A DNA stretch of 37,590 bases from an uncultured Caryophanales bacterium (GCA_946412015.1 CAMKGA010000016.1:1-37590), one strand, 5' to 3'; counted from the first letter of the stretch, positions 8,240 to 17,369 are shown. Translations and numbers: made by a program. Notes: generated from the sequence alone by a model not told the origin.

Positions 8240-9823
8240 CTAATTATTATTCTCATACTTTTTTAGATAATCACTATAATTAGACTTAAAATCAATATAT
8301 GTTCCATCATCATTTATTTTAAGTACTCTATTACATACTGTATCTATTAACTCTCTATCAAATGTAGATATTATAACTACTCCTTTAAAATTAGTTAATG
8401 CCTTATTTAATGATGTAATTGACTCCATATCTAAGTGATTAGTAGGTTCATCAAGCAATAAAATATTAGATTTTTCTAACATTATCTTAGACAACATTAA
8501 TCTAACTTTTTCTCCCCCACTTAATACACTAACGCTTTTCAATGATTCTTCTCCACTAAATAACATTCTTCCTAAAAAACCTCTAATAAATGTTTCATCA
8601 GTATCTTTAGAATATTGTTCTAACCATTTAACCATATTAATATTTTTATTAAAAAATTTACTGTTATCTTTAGGATAGTAGCTCATAGTTACAGTCTTAC
8701 CATAATTAATATTATCATAACTATTATAAATTAATTCTAAAAGCGCAGTTTTAGCTTGTTCATTATTTCCTATTAAAGCTATTTTATCGTTATTTTCTAT
8801 TGTTAATTTTAAATTTTTAATTAGTACCTTATCATCTACACAATAATTTAATTTATTTATTCTAATAACATCCTTACCAAGAGGTCTATCTATATCAAAT
8901 GTGATATATGGATATCTTCTTGATGACGGTTTTATTTCATCTAACTGTATTTTTTCAAGTGCTTTCTTTCTACTTGTTGCTTGCTTTGATTTAGATGCAT
9001 TAGCTGAAAATCTTCTAATAAAATCTTCCAATTCTTTAATTTTATCTTCTTTTTTCTTATTACTTTCTTTCATTTGTTTTTGAATAAGTTCAGATGATTT
9101 CAACCAAAAATCATAATTTCCAACAAACATACTTACTTTTTCATAATCAATATCAACCATATGTGTACAAATTTTATTTAAAAAATGTCTATCATGCGAT
9201 ATTACTATTACTGTATTTTTAAAATCTAGCAAAAACTCTTCTAACCAAGTTTTTGATTCTAAATCTAGACCATTTGTTGGTTCATCTAAAAGCAATATAT
9301 CAGGATTACCAAATAAACTTCGAGCAAGCATTACTTTTACTTTTTCTACTTCTTTTAAATCCTTCATAAATAAAGAGTGCTTACTTACATCAATCCCAAG
9401 TCCTGATAAAAGTATTGCCGCATCTGCCTCTGCTTGCCAACCATTTTTCTTTAAAAATAAATCTTCTAAAACACCAGCACGAATACCATCTTCATCTGTA
9501 AAATCTTCTTTTAAATATATTGCATCTTTTTCTGTTTTTATATCATATAATTCTTGATCACCCATTATAACAGTCTCTATGACATTATAATCATCATATG
9601 CATTATGATCTTGTACAAGGTAACTAATTCTATCAAATTTACCTTTGATAATATTACCGCTAGTAGGTTCAATTATACCAGCAAGAATTTTTAAAAAAGT
9701 TGATTTTCCAGCACCATTTGCACCAATAACACCATAACAATTGTCATTTTCAAACTTAATATTAACACCTTTAAAAAGAATCCTATCTTTAAATCTTAAT
9801 CCAATATTATCACATTGTATCAA
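8240..9823 (-). CDS. ABC-F family ATPase (YbiT-like) with one degenerate ATP site
   Basis: A 527-residue ABC-F protein with two ATPase domains, no membrane segments and a charged linker at 240-300, including the RRFSANASKSKQATSR block shared with E. coli YbiT. ABC-F proteins act at the ribosomal E site. Domain 1 is normal in Walker A (GANGAGKS 34-41), Walker B (ILLLDEP) and the His switch (SHDRHF 209-214). Its signature is degenerate (LKEVEKVKVMLA 156-167). Domain 2 has Walker A GNNEQAKT (352-359; Ala357 replaces the key Gly), Lys385 at the Q-loop Gln position and Phe488 at the His switch, but an intact LSGGEK (434-439). One composite site is therefore intact and the other eroded. The start is TTG, with GGAAG upstream, one base after the LRR stop, which suggests translational coupling. 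Confidence 0.9.
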   Translation of the reverse strand: MIQCDNIGLRFKDRILFKGVNIKFENDNCYGVIGANGAGKSTFLKILAGIIEPTSGNIIKGKFDRISYLVQDHNAYDDYNVIETVIMGDQELYDIKTEKDAIYLKEDFTDEDGIRAGVLEDLFLKKNGWQAEADAAILLSGLGIDVSKHSLFMKDLKEVEKVKVMLARSLFGNPDILLLDEPTNGLDLESKTWLEEFLLDFKNTVIVISHDRHFLNKICTHMVDIDYEKVSMFVGNYDFWLKSSELIQKQMKESNKKKEDKIKELEDFIRRFSANASKSKQATSRKKALEKIQLDEIKPSSRRYPYITFDIDRPLGKDVIRINKLNYCVDDKVLIKNLKLTIENNDKIALIGNNEQAKTALLELIYNSYDNINYGKTVTMSYYPKDNSKFFNKNINMVKWLEQYSKDTDETFIRGFLGRMLFSGEESLKSVSVLSGGEKVRLMLSKIMLEKSNILLLDEPTNHLDMESITSLNKALTNFKGVVIISTFDRELIDTVCNRVLKINDDGTYIDFKSNYSDYLKKYENNN

Positions 9824-9824
9824 A

Positions 9825-12011
9825 CTAACACTTCCAATCTTTCAAATAAACTTTACCATTTTCTTTTTTTATATCTTTTATTTTAGCACAAAAACCAGAA
9901 GATGCGAAATCTAAAGATAGTTTTGGCATATATATACTATTTAATCTTGTATTCCAATTAAAAAAATAAGCTCCTATTTCAAATAATGACGGCAAATTAA
10001 TTTCTTCAAGCATCATATTCCAGTATAAAAAATTTGCACCTACATCTTCTAAATTAGGCATATATATTTTTTTTACTGACTGTCCTCGATACATAAAATT
10101 ACTTCCTATTGATACTACATGTGGCATTAAAATCTCTTCAATTTCATCAGCAAAAAACAAAAATTTATTTCCAATTTGGATACAATTTGGTAAATAAACA
10201 CTTTTTACATTATCATTTTTTTCAAAAAAATTACTACCTATTTCTTTTAAACTTGGAAAACTTATATTTTCTACAAAACCATTTTCTTTAAAGAAATTAG
10301 TATCAACTTTAACAAGTTTTTTCATACTTACATTTTTAGCTAATTTATTATTTTCCATAAATGCATAGCCAACTTCTACTACATTATCTAAAATAACATT
10401 TTCTATATTAGCCTCTTTCAAACATCCACTACCTATTTTAATAACACTATCTAAATTTATTTTTTTTAAATTACGATTGCTTTTAAAAAAACCATCTTTT
10501 AATTCTTTTAACTTATTAAAACAAATACTTTTAACATTTTGATTAGAATAAAGAAAATGAACTCCAGTACTTTCTAAATTAGGAATTGATAATAATTCTA
10601 AATTGATATTACAAGATAAAAATGAGTCTCCAACTATTATTAAATTTGGTAAAACTAAAGTTTTCAACTTCCAGTTTAGTTGCAAAAAATTATCCTTAAC
10701 ACTTACCAAATTAGGAGCATTTATATATTCTAAATACTCACTCATTTTTAAAAAGTCATTGCCTATTTCTTCTACCTTTTCTAAATCAATACTTCTTAAA
10801 GACGAACAATGATCTAAAAAATTATCTCCTATTCTTAAAACATTTTTTATATCAATATTCTTTATTATTCTATTACTACTTAAAAAATTATCACCTATCT
10901 TAGTTACGTTATTTATTATTATGCTTTCTAACTTACTATTATATTTTAAGAAATTATCTTTAATTTTTTTTATACCTAAATTCTTATAAGCAATAATATT
11001 ATTATATTTATTTAATTTTATATATACTATATCATCATTATTTTTAATAAGTTCAATAACTCTTTCATTTTTATTAGACTTTGTTATATTGATTTTTTTT
11101 AAATCTTTTAAATCATCAACAAAGGAATCATTTATAATTTTACTATATCTATATAAAGATACACTTTTAGGTTTTATCTTATTTTCTTCCTTTTTCTGTA
11201 AATTTAATATAAAATAATCCATGACTATATATTTTTCTTTATCCATAAATTTTTTTATAACTTCACCATTTTTTATAATTATATTATCAGGGCAATAATA
11301 AATATTATTAATCTCCATATTATATTTATAGTATTTACCATCGTTTGCTCTTACATAGTTAGTATTTAATTCAACTGGATAATTTTGATTAATATTAAGA
11401 TTATAATTTTTTTCAAAACTATAAGTTAATCCTGGAATAATTTTTTCTAAATCATTATTAAATGTACAATCTGGATTTATAACAGTATGATTATATCTAT
11501 TCTTAATTGATAATGTATTTACTCCTCCTCTAGTAAACTGAATACTTATAACAGAGGTCCCATATTCATCTTCCCTTTTAGGATCATTAAAATTTTCTCT
11601 TTTTATCTCATCAACATTTTTCTTAAGTGCAAAAAATACATAATTAGTTTTTAATCTATTATCATTAAAAGTACATAACTCTTCATCTTTTTTATAATAT
11701 TTTTTAAATCTAGTTATATCACTTTCACATTTACATTCATATAGTGTATAACCAGCTTCTTCCATAAGCTCAAATGGAGTTTTATTACTTTCCTTCATTT
11801 CTTTAGTAGATCCATATATATAATAAATAAAATCTTTAAACTTTCTAGTATCATTTTTAATATCATCATATAAGTATTTAGGGTGTCCAAACGTAGAATC
11901 TAAGATACTAATCAATTTTCCTTCTTCTTCTAATATAGTTGGAAATAAGCTTCTACATAAATGCATCATCTCCTCACCATACTTTTTCTTTATTAATTTT
12001 AATTCGTCCAT
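9825..12011 (-). CDS. cytoplasmic BspA-type leucine-rich repeat protein
   Basis: A 728-residue protein. Residues about 347-698 hold 16 tandem repeats of about 22 residues with the pattern IGxNFLxxNxxLxxIxxPNL, the BspA/Treponema LRR type. The N-terminal 340 residues form a separate domain that I cannot name; it contains a conserved-looking block NPDCTFNNDLEKIIPGL and beta-rich segments around 200-260. There is no signal peptide, membrane anchor or sorting signal, unlike most BspA-type surface proteins, so it should stay in the cytoplasm unless exported by another route. GAGGG precedes the ATG. It is the first gene of an apparent operon with the ABC-F ATPase, whose TTG start follows its stop after one base. 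A protein-binding scaffold role is possible, but no partner is visible. Confidence 0.85.
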   Translation of the reverse strand: MDELKLIKKKYGEEMMHLCRSLFPTILEEEGKLISILDSTFGHPKYLYDDIKNDTRKFKDFIYYIYGSTKEMKESNKTPFELMEEAGYTLYECKCESDITRFKKYYKKDEELCTFNDNRLKTNYVFFALKKNVDEIKRENFNDPKREDEYGTSVISIQFTRGGVNTLSIKNRYNHTVINPDCTFNNDLEKIIPGLTYSFEKNYNLNINQNYPVELNTNYVRANDGKYYKYNMEINNIYYCPDNIIIKNGEVIKKFMDKEKYIVMDYFILNLQKKEENKIKPKSVSLYRYSKIINDSFVDDLKDLKKINITKSNKNERVIELIKNNDDIVYIKLNKYNNIIAYKNLGIKKIKDNFLKYNSKLESIIINNVTKIGDNFLSSNRIIKNIDIKNVLRIGDNFLDHCSSLRSIDLEKVEEIGNDFLKMSEYLEYINAPNLVSVKDNFLQLNWKLKTLVLPNLIIVGDSFLSCNINLELLSIPNLESTGVHFLYSNQNVKSICFNKLKELKDGFFKSNRNLKKINLDSVIKIGSGCLKEANIENVILDNVVEVGYAFMENNKLAKNVSMKKLVKVDTNFFKENGFVENISFPSLKEIGSNFFEKNDNVKSVYLPNCIQIGNKFLFFADEIEEILMPHVVSIGSNFMYRGQSVKKIYMPNLEDVGANFLYWNMMLEEINLPSLFEIGAYFFNWNTRLNSIYMPKLSLDFASSGFCAKIKDIKKENGKVYLKDWKC

Positions 12012-12032
12012 TTTATCCCTCTTTAATGAGGT

Positions 12033-12061
12033 ATTATATTATATTTAAAAATTATTTACAA
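12033..12061 (-). promoter_or_regulatory. promoter of the LRR/ABC-F operon
   Basis: Minus-strand TTGTAA (12056-12061), 17 bases, TATAAT (12033-12038), just upstream of the GAGGG site of the LRR gene. Confidence 0.65.
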
Positions 12062-12102
12062 GAAAATTTAATAAAATTTAAACTATAGAATAAAATTAAT
12101 TG

Positions 12103-13029
12103 ATGAAATATATAAAAAAATTAATTCCATTAATAATACTAACTTTACTATTAATATCTATGCTAATATTTGCAGACAAAGTAATAATTAATGTAAATCT
12201 AGCTGTTGATATATGTATAAATAACCTTCTTCCTTCAATGTTACCTTTTTTAATACTGTCTACTATTTTATCTAATTATGGTTTTATCGAAATTATATCC
12301 AAAATAATGCATCCAATTATGAAATATTTATTTCATTTAAATAGTAACTGTGCATATATTATAATTTTAAGCATGTTATCAGGATCTCCTGCTAATTCAA
12401 AATATATAACTCAACTTTTAAATAATAATAAAATTACTATTGACGATGCCAATAAAGTGTTACTATTTTCTCATTTTGTAAATCCCATATTTATAATTGG
12501 AACTGTTGGAACAGTTTTTTTAAATAATAAATTATATGGATATTTAATTTTAGCAAGTCATTATTTTGCAAATATTATAATAGGTATATTTACAAGAAAT
12601 AAAAATATACCTAAAGATAAAATAACTATTTCTTTTAATACACAACCTAAAAACTTTATTACAATATTAAAAAGTGCGATTAAAGATACTATAGATACAT
12701 TATTTATAGTATTTGGTACAATTACGTGCTGCTTAGTGGTATTAAGTATAATTAACTCATACTTTACTTTTAATCCTATTTTATATGGAATACTTGAAAT
12801 GACTAGTGGCTTAAAATATATAAGCATTTCTAATATTAAAGTTATATATAAAATAATAATATCTACCTTTTTTATATCATTTGGTGGTATTAGTATACAT
12901 GCTCAAGTATTCAGTATAATAGATAATAAAAAAATAAGGTATTTACCCTATTTAGAAGCAAGAATATTGCAAGGATTAATCTCCAGTATTATTGTTTATA
13001 TTTTATATATTATAACTAATATTATATAA
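12103..13029 (+). CDS. YlbJ-like nucleoside-recognition-fold membrane protein
   Basis: A 308-residue polytopic membrane protein with about eight hydrophobic helices. LPSMLPFLILSTIL, SMLSGSPANSKYI and FFISFGGISIHAQVFS match conserved segments of the sporulation membrane protein YlbJ. Family members usually have about 400 residues, so this one is short. In spore formers YlbJ is needed for late spore maturation; no other sporulation gene is seen here, so its role may differ. TTG (12100) and ATG (12103) are adjacent possible starts; I prefer ATG. No clear ribosome binding site precedes either, and the AT-rich upstream sequence could give a nearly leaderless message. It is divergent from the LRR gene and convergent with the prepilin genes. 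Confidence 0.75.
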   Translation: MKYIKKLIPLIILTLLLISMLIFADKVIINVNLAVDICINNLLPSMLPFLILSTILSNYGFIEIISKIMHPIMKYLFHLNSNCAYIIILSMLSGSPANSKYITQLLNNNKITIDDANKVLLFSHFVNPIFIIGTVGTVFLNNKLYGYLILASHYFANIIIGIFTRNKNIPKDKITISFNTQPKNFITILKSAIKDTIDTLFIVFGTITCCLVVLSIINSYFTFNPILYGILEMTSGLKYISISNIKVIYKIIISTFFISFGGISIHAQVFSIIDNKKIRYLPYLEARILQGLISSIIVYILYIITNII

Positions 13030-13053
13030 AAAGATAAGTGTTTTAACTTATCT
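13026..13053 (-). terminator. terminator between the YlbJ-like gene and the prepilin genes
   Basis: AGATAAGT and ACTTATCT form an 8-bp stem with a six-base loop. On the minus strand T5 follows, so it ends the prepilin transcript. Toward the plus strand the tail is weaker. Confidence 0.75.
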
Positions 13054-13059
13054 AAATAA

Positions 13060-14124
13060 TTATCCGTATAAGAATTCTCCTGTACCTTGATTGTAGTAAC
13101 ACTCCCTACTTACTTTATCAAATAAGCATGGTCTTTCTAATGCGTTTATTACTGGAATATAATCGCGAACTAAGGAATTATTTACATATATTTTATACAT
13201 CTTTAATCTTGCACTCATAAAATTTTTGCTTGAAAAATTATTAATTGCAAATATATAAATATTATAGCCTATACCCCTATCAATATATGAATTAGCATCA
13301 TTCCAAAATGATTTGTCATTAACAATGAATTCCTCATTTTTTGAATTATAGTACGTATTAAGAGTTATATCATCATATTTAACTGAAGAAGCATAAACAG
13401 GTTTATAACCACCAGCAAAACCATATTTTCGTCCCGAAACACCAAACCACCAACCATCATTAGATCCATTTAATTGATCACTATTGTTTTGTATCTGAAT
13501 ACTTGCAACTTGCGACATATCTGATTGCTCAGTTAACACTTTTGTATCAATATACTGTTCTCCAGTAGCTTCTATGTACTCAACTTTAGTATATCTATTG
13601 CCTTCTTTATCGTAGTAATAATCTCCTCCTATATCAATAACTAAGCTATCTGTATTAAAATGTTTAACTAACTTAATAGAATAATACTTACCATTTACTG
13701 TGATTGGTATATTTAGTATAAAGTAACCATTGTATGTTGTACTAGACATAGTATCATAGTGTTCTGTAATATTAGGTGATTCTACTTTCATATCATCAGT
13801 TATTTCAAATGTATAGTTATTAAATGTTATAGTCTTATCAGCATTACTATATACTAACTTGTCACTAGAATCATCACTATATGTAAATAGAAAACACTTA
13901 TCCCCTTCATTACACGTAGTAAGACTAGCAAGCTCTTTTTCTCTTAATTTCTTATTTATATTATAAGATAAATTATCTTTTTCTACTAACAAATTAGTTT
14001 TAACATTCACACTAGATAAATTATCTTTCATAATAATAACTATATTAAATAAAACTATAAGGATTGTAAGAGCTATAGAAAATGAAGCTAATATTTCGAT
14101 TACTGTAAATCCTTTTTTACTCAT
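13060..14124 (-). CDS. type IV prepilin-like protein with C-terminal EYIEATG...FLYG module
   Basis: A 354-residue protein with a canonical class III signal: MSKKG cut before Phe6, Glu at mature +5, then a 22-residue hydrophobic helix (FTVIEILASFSIALTILIVL). It would be processed by a prepilin peptidase and built into a pilus or pseudopilus. A middle domain (about 45-170) is followed by a module (about 176-354) that starts VEYIEATGEQYIDT and ends RDYIPVI...RPCLFDKV...GEFLYG, shared with the next prepilin. This resembles the jelly-roll or LamG-like domains of gut bacterial and phage surface proteins; its ligand is unknown. Two cysteines near the C-terminus may pair. AAAGGATG precedes the ATG. 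It lies 46 bases after the second prepilin gene and is probably cotranscribed with it. Confidence 0.8.
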   Translation of the reverse strand: MSKKGFTVIEILASFSIALTILIVLFNIVIIMKDNLSSVNVKTNLLVEKDNLSYNINKKLREKELASLTTCNEGDKCFLFTYSDDSSDKLVYSNADKTITFNNYTFEITDDMKVESPNITEHYDTMSSTTYNGYFILNIPITVNGKYYSIKLVKHFNTDSLVIDIGGDYYYDKEGNRYTKVEYIEATGEQYIDTKVLTEQSDMSQVASIQIQNNSDQLNGSNDGWWFGVSGRKYGFAGGYKPVYASSVKYDDITLNTYYNSKNEEFIVNDKSFWNDANSYIDRGIGYNIYIFAINNFSSKNFMSARLKMYKIYVNNSLVRDYIPVINALERPCLFDKVSRECYYNQGTGEFLYG

Positions 14125-14170
14125 GAAATCATCCTTTCCTAAATATACATTTACTTAAATAATTATCTTA

Positions 14171-15244
14171 CTATCCATAGAGGAACTCTCCAGTACCTTG
14201 ATTGTAGTAGCACTCTTTCCCTACTTTATCAAATAAACAAGGTCTACTATTTGAGTCTATTACTGGGACATAGTCACGTACTGGAGTATCATTATCATAT
14301 ATCTTTAAATAGTATAATTGAGCTTTGATATAATATATATAATTTGTATTTGACCATGTTGATGCAAAAACTGAAGTTCCTTTATTATTAGAAGTGTTTG
14401 AATATGTGAATTCATTGTTATTTATATAGATTTCATCATTAACAACTATTTTTTCCTTACTTATATAAGTATACTGTTTTTTATTTACTTCAACAGGAGT
14501 TTCTACTCTAAAATTTCCAATTTCACTAGCAATAATAGATTGGTATTTTGATATTCCAACTGAAGAATTTTGTGTTCTACTTTTACTATTATAAAAAATT
14601 CCTTGGTAATCTGAAGGATTATCAGTTAAAAGATACTCAATTTTCAATCGAGTATTTGCTGTTGCAATATATCCCGTATCTATATATTGTGTTCCTGTAC
14701 TCTCTAAATATTCAACCGGAGTATATTCACTTCCGTTACCGTCGTATAATACATATTCAAAATTAACCGTAATAGTCGCACACTCACCATTATCAAACTC
14801 AGCAATTATTCTATAATTATCGCTTTTATTATCTATTTTTTTAATCATGTTTTTTAATGTCTTAGATAAATTTGATGTATCTACGTTATTTATATCTGCT
14901 TTAGTTAGTACTAATGTTTTAATATCTAAGTTATTAAGTAAGTCTACTTGATTATCAAAGTATTCAATATTAGTATAAGTATCATCATTTTTATCCATAA
15001 TTATTATATCATCATCATTAATTTTACTTGCGATATTAATAATAGATTCACTATCTAGTGAGTTAACATACTCTTTAATACTATCTAGTTTATATAAGTC
15101 ATCTACATCATTATATTTAAAAGATTCACTGTAATTATCTTCTAATTTATTAAATTGAACAAACATATATATTAAAATAGATGCAATAATTGTTGATACA
15201 ATAAGTGTCTCTACTAAAGCAAAAGCTTTTGATTTTTTTTTCAT
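14171..15244 (-). CDS. second prepilin-like protein with the same C-terminal module
   Basis: A 357-residue protein starting MKKKSKAFALVETL, then a hydrophobic helix. It fits a prepilin signal with Phe at mature +1 and Glu at +5, but Ala instead of Gly at -1. A helical, Asp/Asn-rich middle (about 40-165) precedes the module (about 172-357, VEYLESTGTQYIDT to GTGEFLYG), which is nearly identical to that of the neighbour over the last 40 residues. I start at the ATG at 15244, eight bases after AGGA; the ATG at 15253 directly abuts that site. It is the first gene of the two-gene unit, divergent from the GspE/PilB-like ATPase, which would power assembly. The length and added module suggest minor, tip-type pilins rather than the main subunit. 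Confidence 0.78.
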   Translation of the reverse strand: MKKKSKAFALVETLIVSTIIASILIYMFVQFNKLEDNYSESFKYNDVDDLYKLDSIKEYVNSLDSESIINIASKINDDDIIIMDKNDDTYTNIEYFDNQVDLLNNLDIKTLVLTKADINNVDTSNLSKTLKNMIKKIDNKSDNYRIIAEFDNGECATITVNFEYVLYDGNGSEYTPVEYLESTGTQYIDTGYIATANTRLKIEYLLTDNPSDYQGIFYNSKSRTQNSSVGISKYQSIIASEIGNFRVETPVEVNKKQYTYISKEKIVVNDEIYINNNEFTYSNTSNNKGTSVFASTWSNTNYIYYIKAQLYYLKIYDNDTPVRDYVPVIDSNSRPCLFDKVGKECYYNQGTGEFLYG

Positions 15245-15253
15245 TAATACCAT

Positions 15254-15335
15254 TCCTATCTTGCATTATTAACATTTATATTATATAATATATTTAGACT
15301 AAAATCTAGTATAAGAGGGTAAAAAAGGTGATAAA
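15254..15335. promoter_or_regulatory. divergent intergenic region of the pilus-like locus
   Basis: An 82-base, very AT-rich gap between the prepilin unit and the ATPase. On the minus strand TATAAT (near 15281-15286) has only a poor -35. On the plus strand TATAAG precedes GAGGG. An inverted repeat TAGAC-TAAAA-TCTA lies near 15294 and might be a regulator site. No promoter can be fixed firmly. Confidence 0.35.
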
Positions 15336-17369
15336 ATGATAAAAATATTTGATTTTGAAAAAAGGCCAGTAGTAGATATAGTAAATGAGATATTAGTAGA
15401 CGCAGTAAAAAAAGGTGCATCTGACATTCACTTTGATCCCAAAGATGACCTTTTGCAAATAAGAATACGTATTGATGGAGATTTAATAGACTATGCCACT
15501 GTTCCTAAAGAATATGAAAAAAATTTAATAACTAGAATTAAAATAATATCAGGAATGAATATTACCGAATCAAGATTACCGCAAGATGGATCTATAGAAG
15601 GTATTATTGAAGATATTGAACTTGATTTACGTGTTTCATCCATAAATACTAATAAGGGTGAAAAAATAGTTATTCGTATTCTTGATTACAGTTTAAGTTT
15701 AAGTGGACTTGATAAATTAGGCTTTTCTGGTTATAACTACAAAAAAATAGTTGAAATGATTAATGAACCAAACGGAATAATTCTTGTTACTGGAGCTACT
15801 GGTACTGGTAAAACTACTACTGTATATTCAATGTTGCAAAGATTAAATACATCGACAACTAATATAATGACAATTGAAGATCCAATAGAAATGGATATTG
15901 AAGGAATTAATCAAATTCAAGTAAATCCAGAAATTGGGCTTACATTTGCATCTGCATTAAGGTCAATTTTAAGACAAGACCCTAATATTATAATGATAGG
16001 AGAAATAAGAGATAGTGAAACTGCTGCAATTGCGATTAGAGCAAGTATTACTGGTCATTTAGTATTATCTACAGTCCACACTAATGACTCTTTATCAACA
16101 ATTGAAAGATTAATGGATATGGATGTAGAAAAATACCTACTTGCTGATGCATTAACAGGAATAGTATCGCAAAAGCTTGCAAGAAAATTATGTCCTCATT
16201 GTAAAAGGAAAAGAAGTGCTACTGAATACGAAAAAGAACTTATTAAGAAAACACTAAATAAAGATGTTGATGAAATATATGAGGCAGTAGGTTGTGATAA
16301 ATGTAATAAAGGTTACAAAGGCAGAACTGCTTTACAAGAAGTTCTTAAAATTAATCAAGAAATAAAAGATGCATTAAGTATGAATACTAGAAAAAATAAA
16401 TTAAGAAAACTAGTATATGATAAAAATGTTATTACCCTACTTCAAGATGGTATGATAAAAGTTGTTAGAGGAGATACTACAATTGAAGAAGTATTAAGAT
16501 TAATAGAACTTGATAAAGAAAATGACTCTAATTTTAATTTAGATGAAGCAATTATTGATAGTGAACTTACTAAGGAAGATAATTCACAACTTGAAGAATT
16601 GTTAGATAGTGATTCTAATAATCAAAACGATATTGATGAGATTGAAGATATTGATGAGGTTGAAGAAGGAGAATTTATCATTCCAGAAACTAGTGATGTT
16701 GTAATTGATTCTATAGATGATAAAGATAATGATGAAATTAATTCTGAAGATCAAACTGACGATTTAGATAATATGGATTCTTTAGATAATGATGAAGATT
16801 TTATAGATAAGATTAGTGATATTGATGATAATAGTATTGGAAATTATTCTGATAGTGATATAACAGATGATACAAATGATGAACAAGCAATAGATTCAGA
16901 AGATATTATTGATAACGATTCTAACATTGATAATTCAATAAATCTCGCCTTAGAAGAATTAAAGAATAATCAAATAGTTGATAATAGTATTGAAAATTAT
17001 TCTGATAGTGATATAACGGATGATACAAATGATGAACAAGCAATAGATTCAGAAGATATTATTGATAACGATTCTAACATCGATGATTCAATATCTCTTG
17101 CTTTAGAAGAATTAAAGAAAAATGAAATAATTGATGATAATATTACTGATGAAGATAAAATTGAAAATAATGATACTGTTGATATAGTGGATTTAGAAAA
17201 AAAATATGATAAAAAGAATAATAAGCATGATTATAAAATTAATTATAATGATAAGAATAATATTGATTTGGAAAAAATTAAACAGTTAGAAGAGTTACAA
17301 AATGAAACGAAAAGCACTCTCAATAAAATGTTGAATAAAAAAAGATACAAAAAAAGTAAGAAAAAATAA
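15336..17369 (+). CDS. GspE/PilB/ComGA-type secretion ATPase with long acidic repeat tail
   Basis: A 677-residue protein whose first 390 residues are a pilus or competence assembly ATPase. Walker A GATGTGKT is at 153-160, Walker B IIMIGEIRD at 218-226, and the His box STVHTND at 245-251. The tetracysteine zinc motif is at C286, C289, C320 and C323. The N-terminal domain of PilB/GspE is missing, so the core looks like ComGA. The remaining 286 residues form an Asp/Glu/Asn/Ser-rich, probably disordered tail. It contains two near-perfect 51-residue repeats (DNA 16822-17127) and ends in a basic stretch, KKRYKKSKKK. GGTGAT precedes the ATG by four bases. It faces the two prepilin genes; the platform protein and prepilin peptidase are not in this window. 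Confidence 0.9.
   Translation: MIKIFDFEKRPVVDIVNEILVDAVKKGASDIHFDPKDDLLQIRIRIDGDLIDYATVPKEYEKNLITRIKIISGMNITESRLPQDGSIEGIIEDIELDLRVSSINTNKGEKIVIRILDYSLSLSGLDKLGFSGYNYKKIVEMINEPNGIILVTGATGTGKTTTVYSMLQRLNTSTTNIMTIEDPIEMDIEGINQIQVNPEIGLTFASALRSILRQDPNIIMIGEIRDSETAAIAIRASITGHLVLSTVHTNDSLSTIERLMDMDVEKYLLADALTGIVSQKLARKLCPHCKRKRSATEYEKELIKKTLNKDVDEIYEAVGCDKCNKGYKGRTALQEVLKINQEIKDALSMNTRKNKLRKLVYDKNVITLLQDGMIKVVRGDTTIEEVLRLIELDKENDSNFNLDEAIIDSELTKEDNSQLEELLDSDSNNQNDIDEIEDIDEVEEGEFIIPETSDVVIDSIDDKDNDEINSEDQTDDLDNMDSLDNDEDFIDKISDIDDNSIGNYSDSDITDDTNDEQAIDSEDIIDNDSNIDNSINLALEELKNNQIVDNSIENYSDSDITDDTNDEQAIDSEDIIDNDSNIDDSISLALEELKKNEIIDDNITDEDKIENNDTVDIVDLEKKYDKKNNKHDYKINYNDKNNIDLEKIKQLEELQNETKSTLNKMLNKKRYKKSKKK
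16822..17127 (+). repeat. tandem 153-bp repeat inside the ATPase gene
   Basis: Two copies, offset by exactly 153 bases (51 codons), differ at only a few positions. They encode the acidic unit NYSDSDITDDTNDEQAIDSE and its continuation to LALEELK. High DNA identity points to a recent duplication. Confidence 0.9.

Noticed and set aside
12062-12102. Promoter for the YlbJ-like gene
   Set aside because: The region is almost pure A/T with many -10-like words but no -35 at a proper distance, so no call was made.
13060-15244. Prophage remnant, because the C-terminal modules resemble tail or surface proteins
   Set aside because: Both genes start with prepilin signals, no other phage gene is near, and the neighbour is a pilus-type ATPase.
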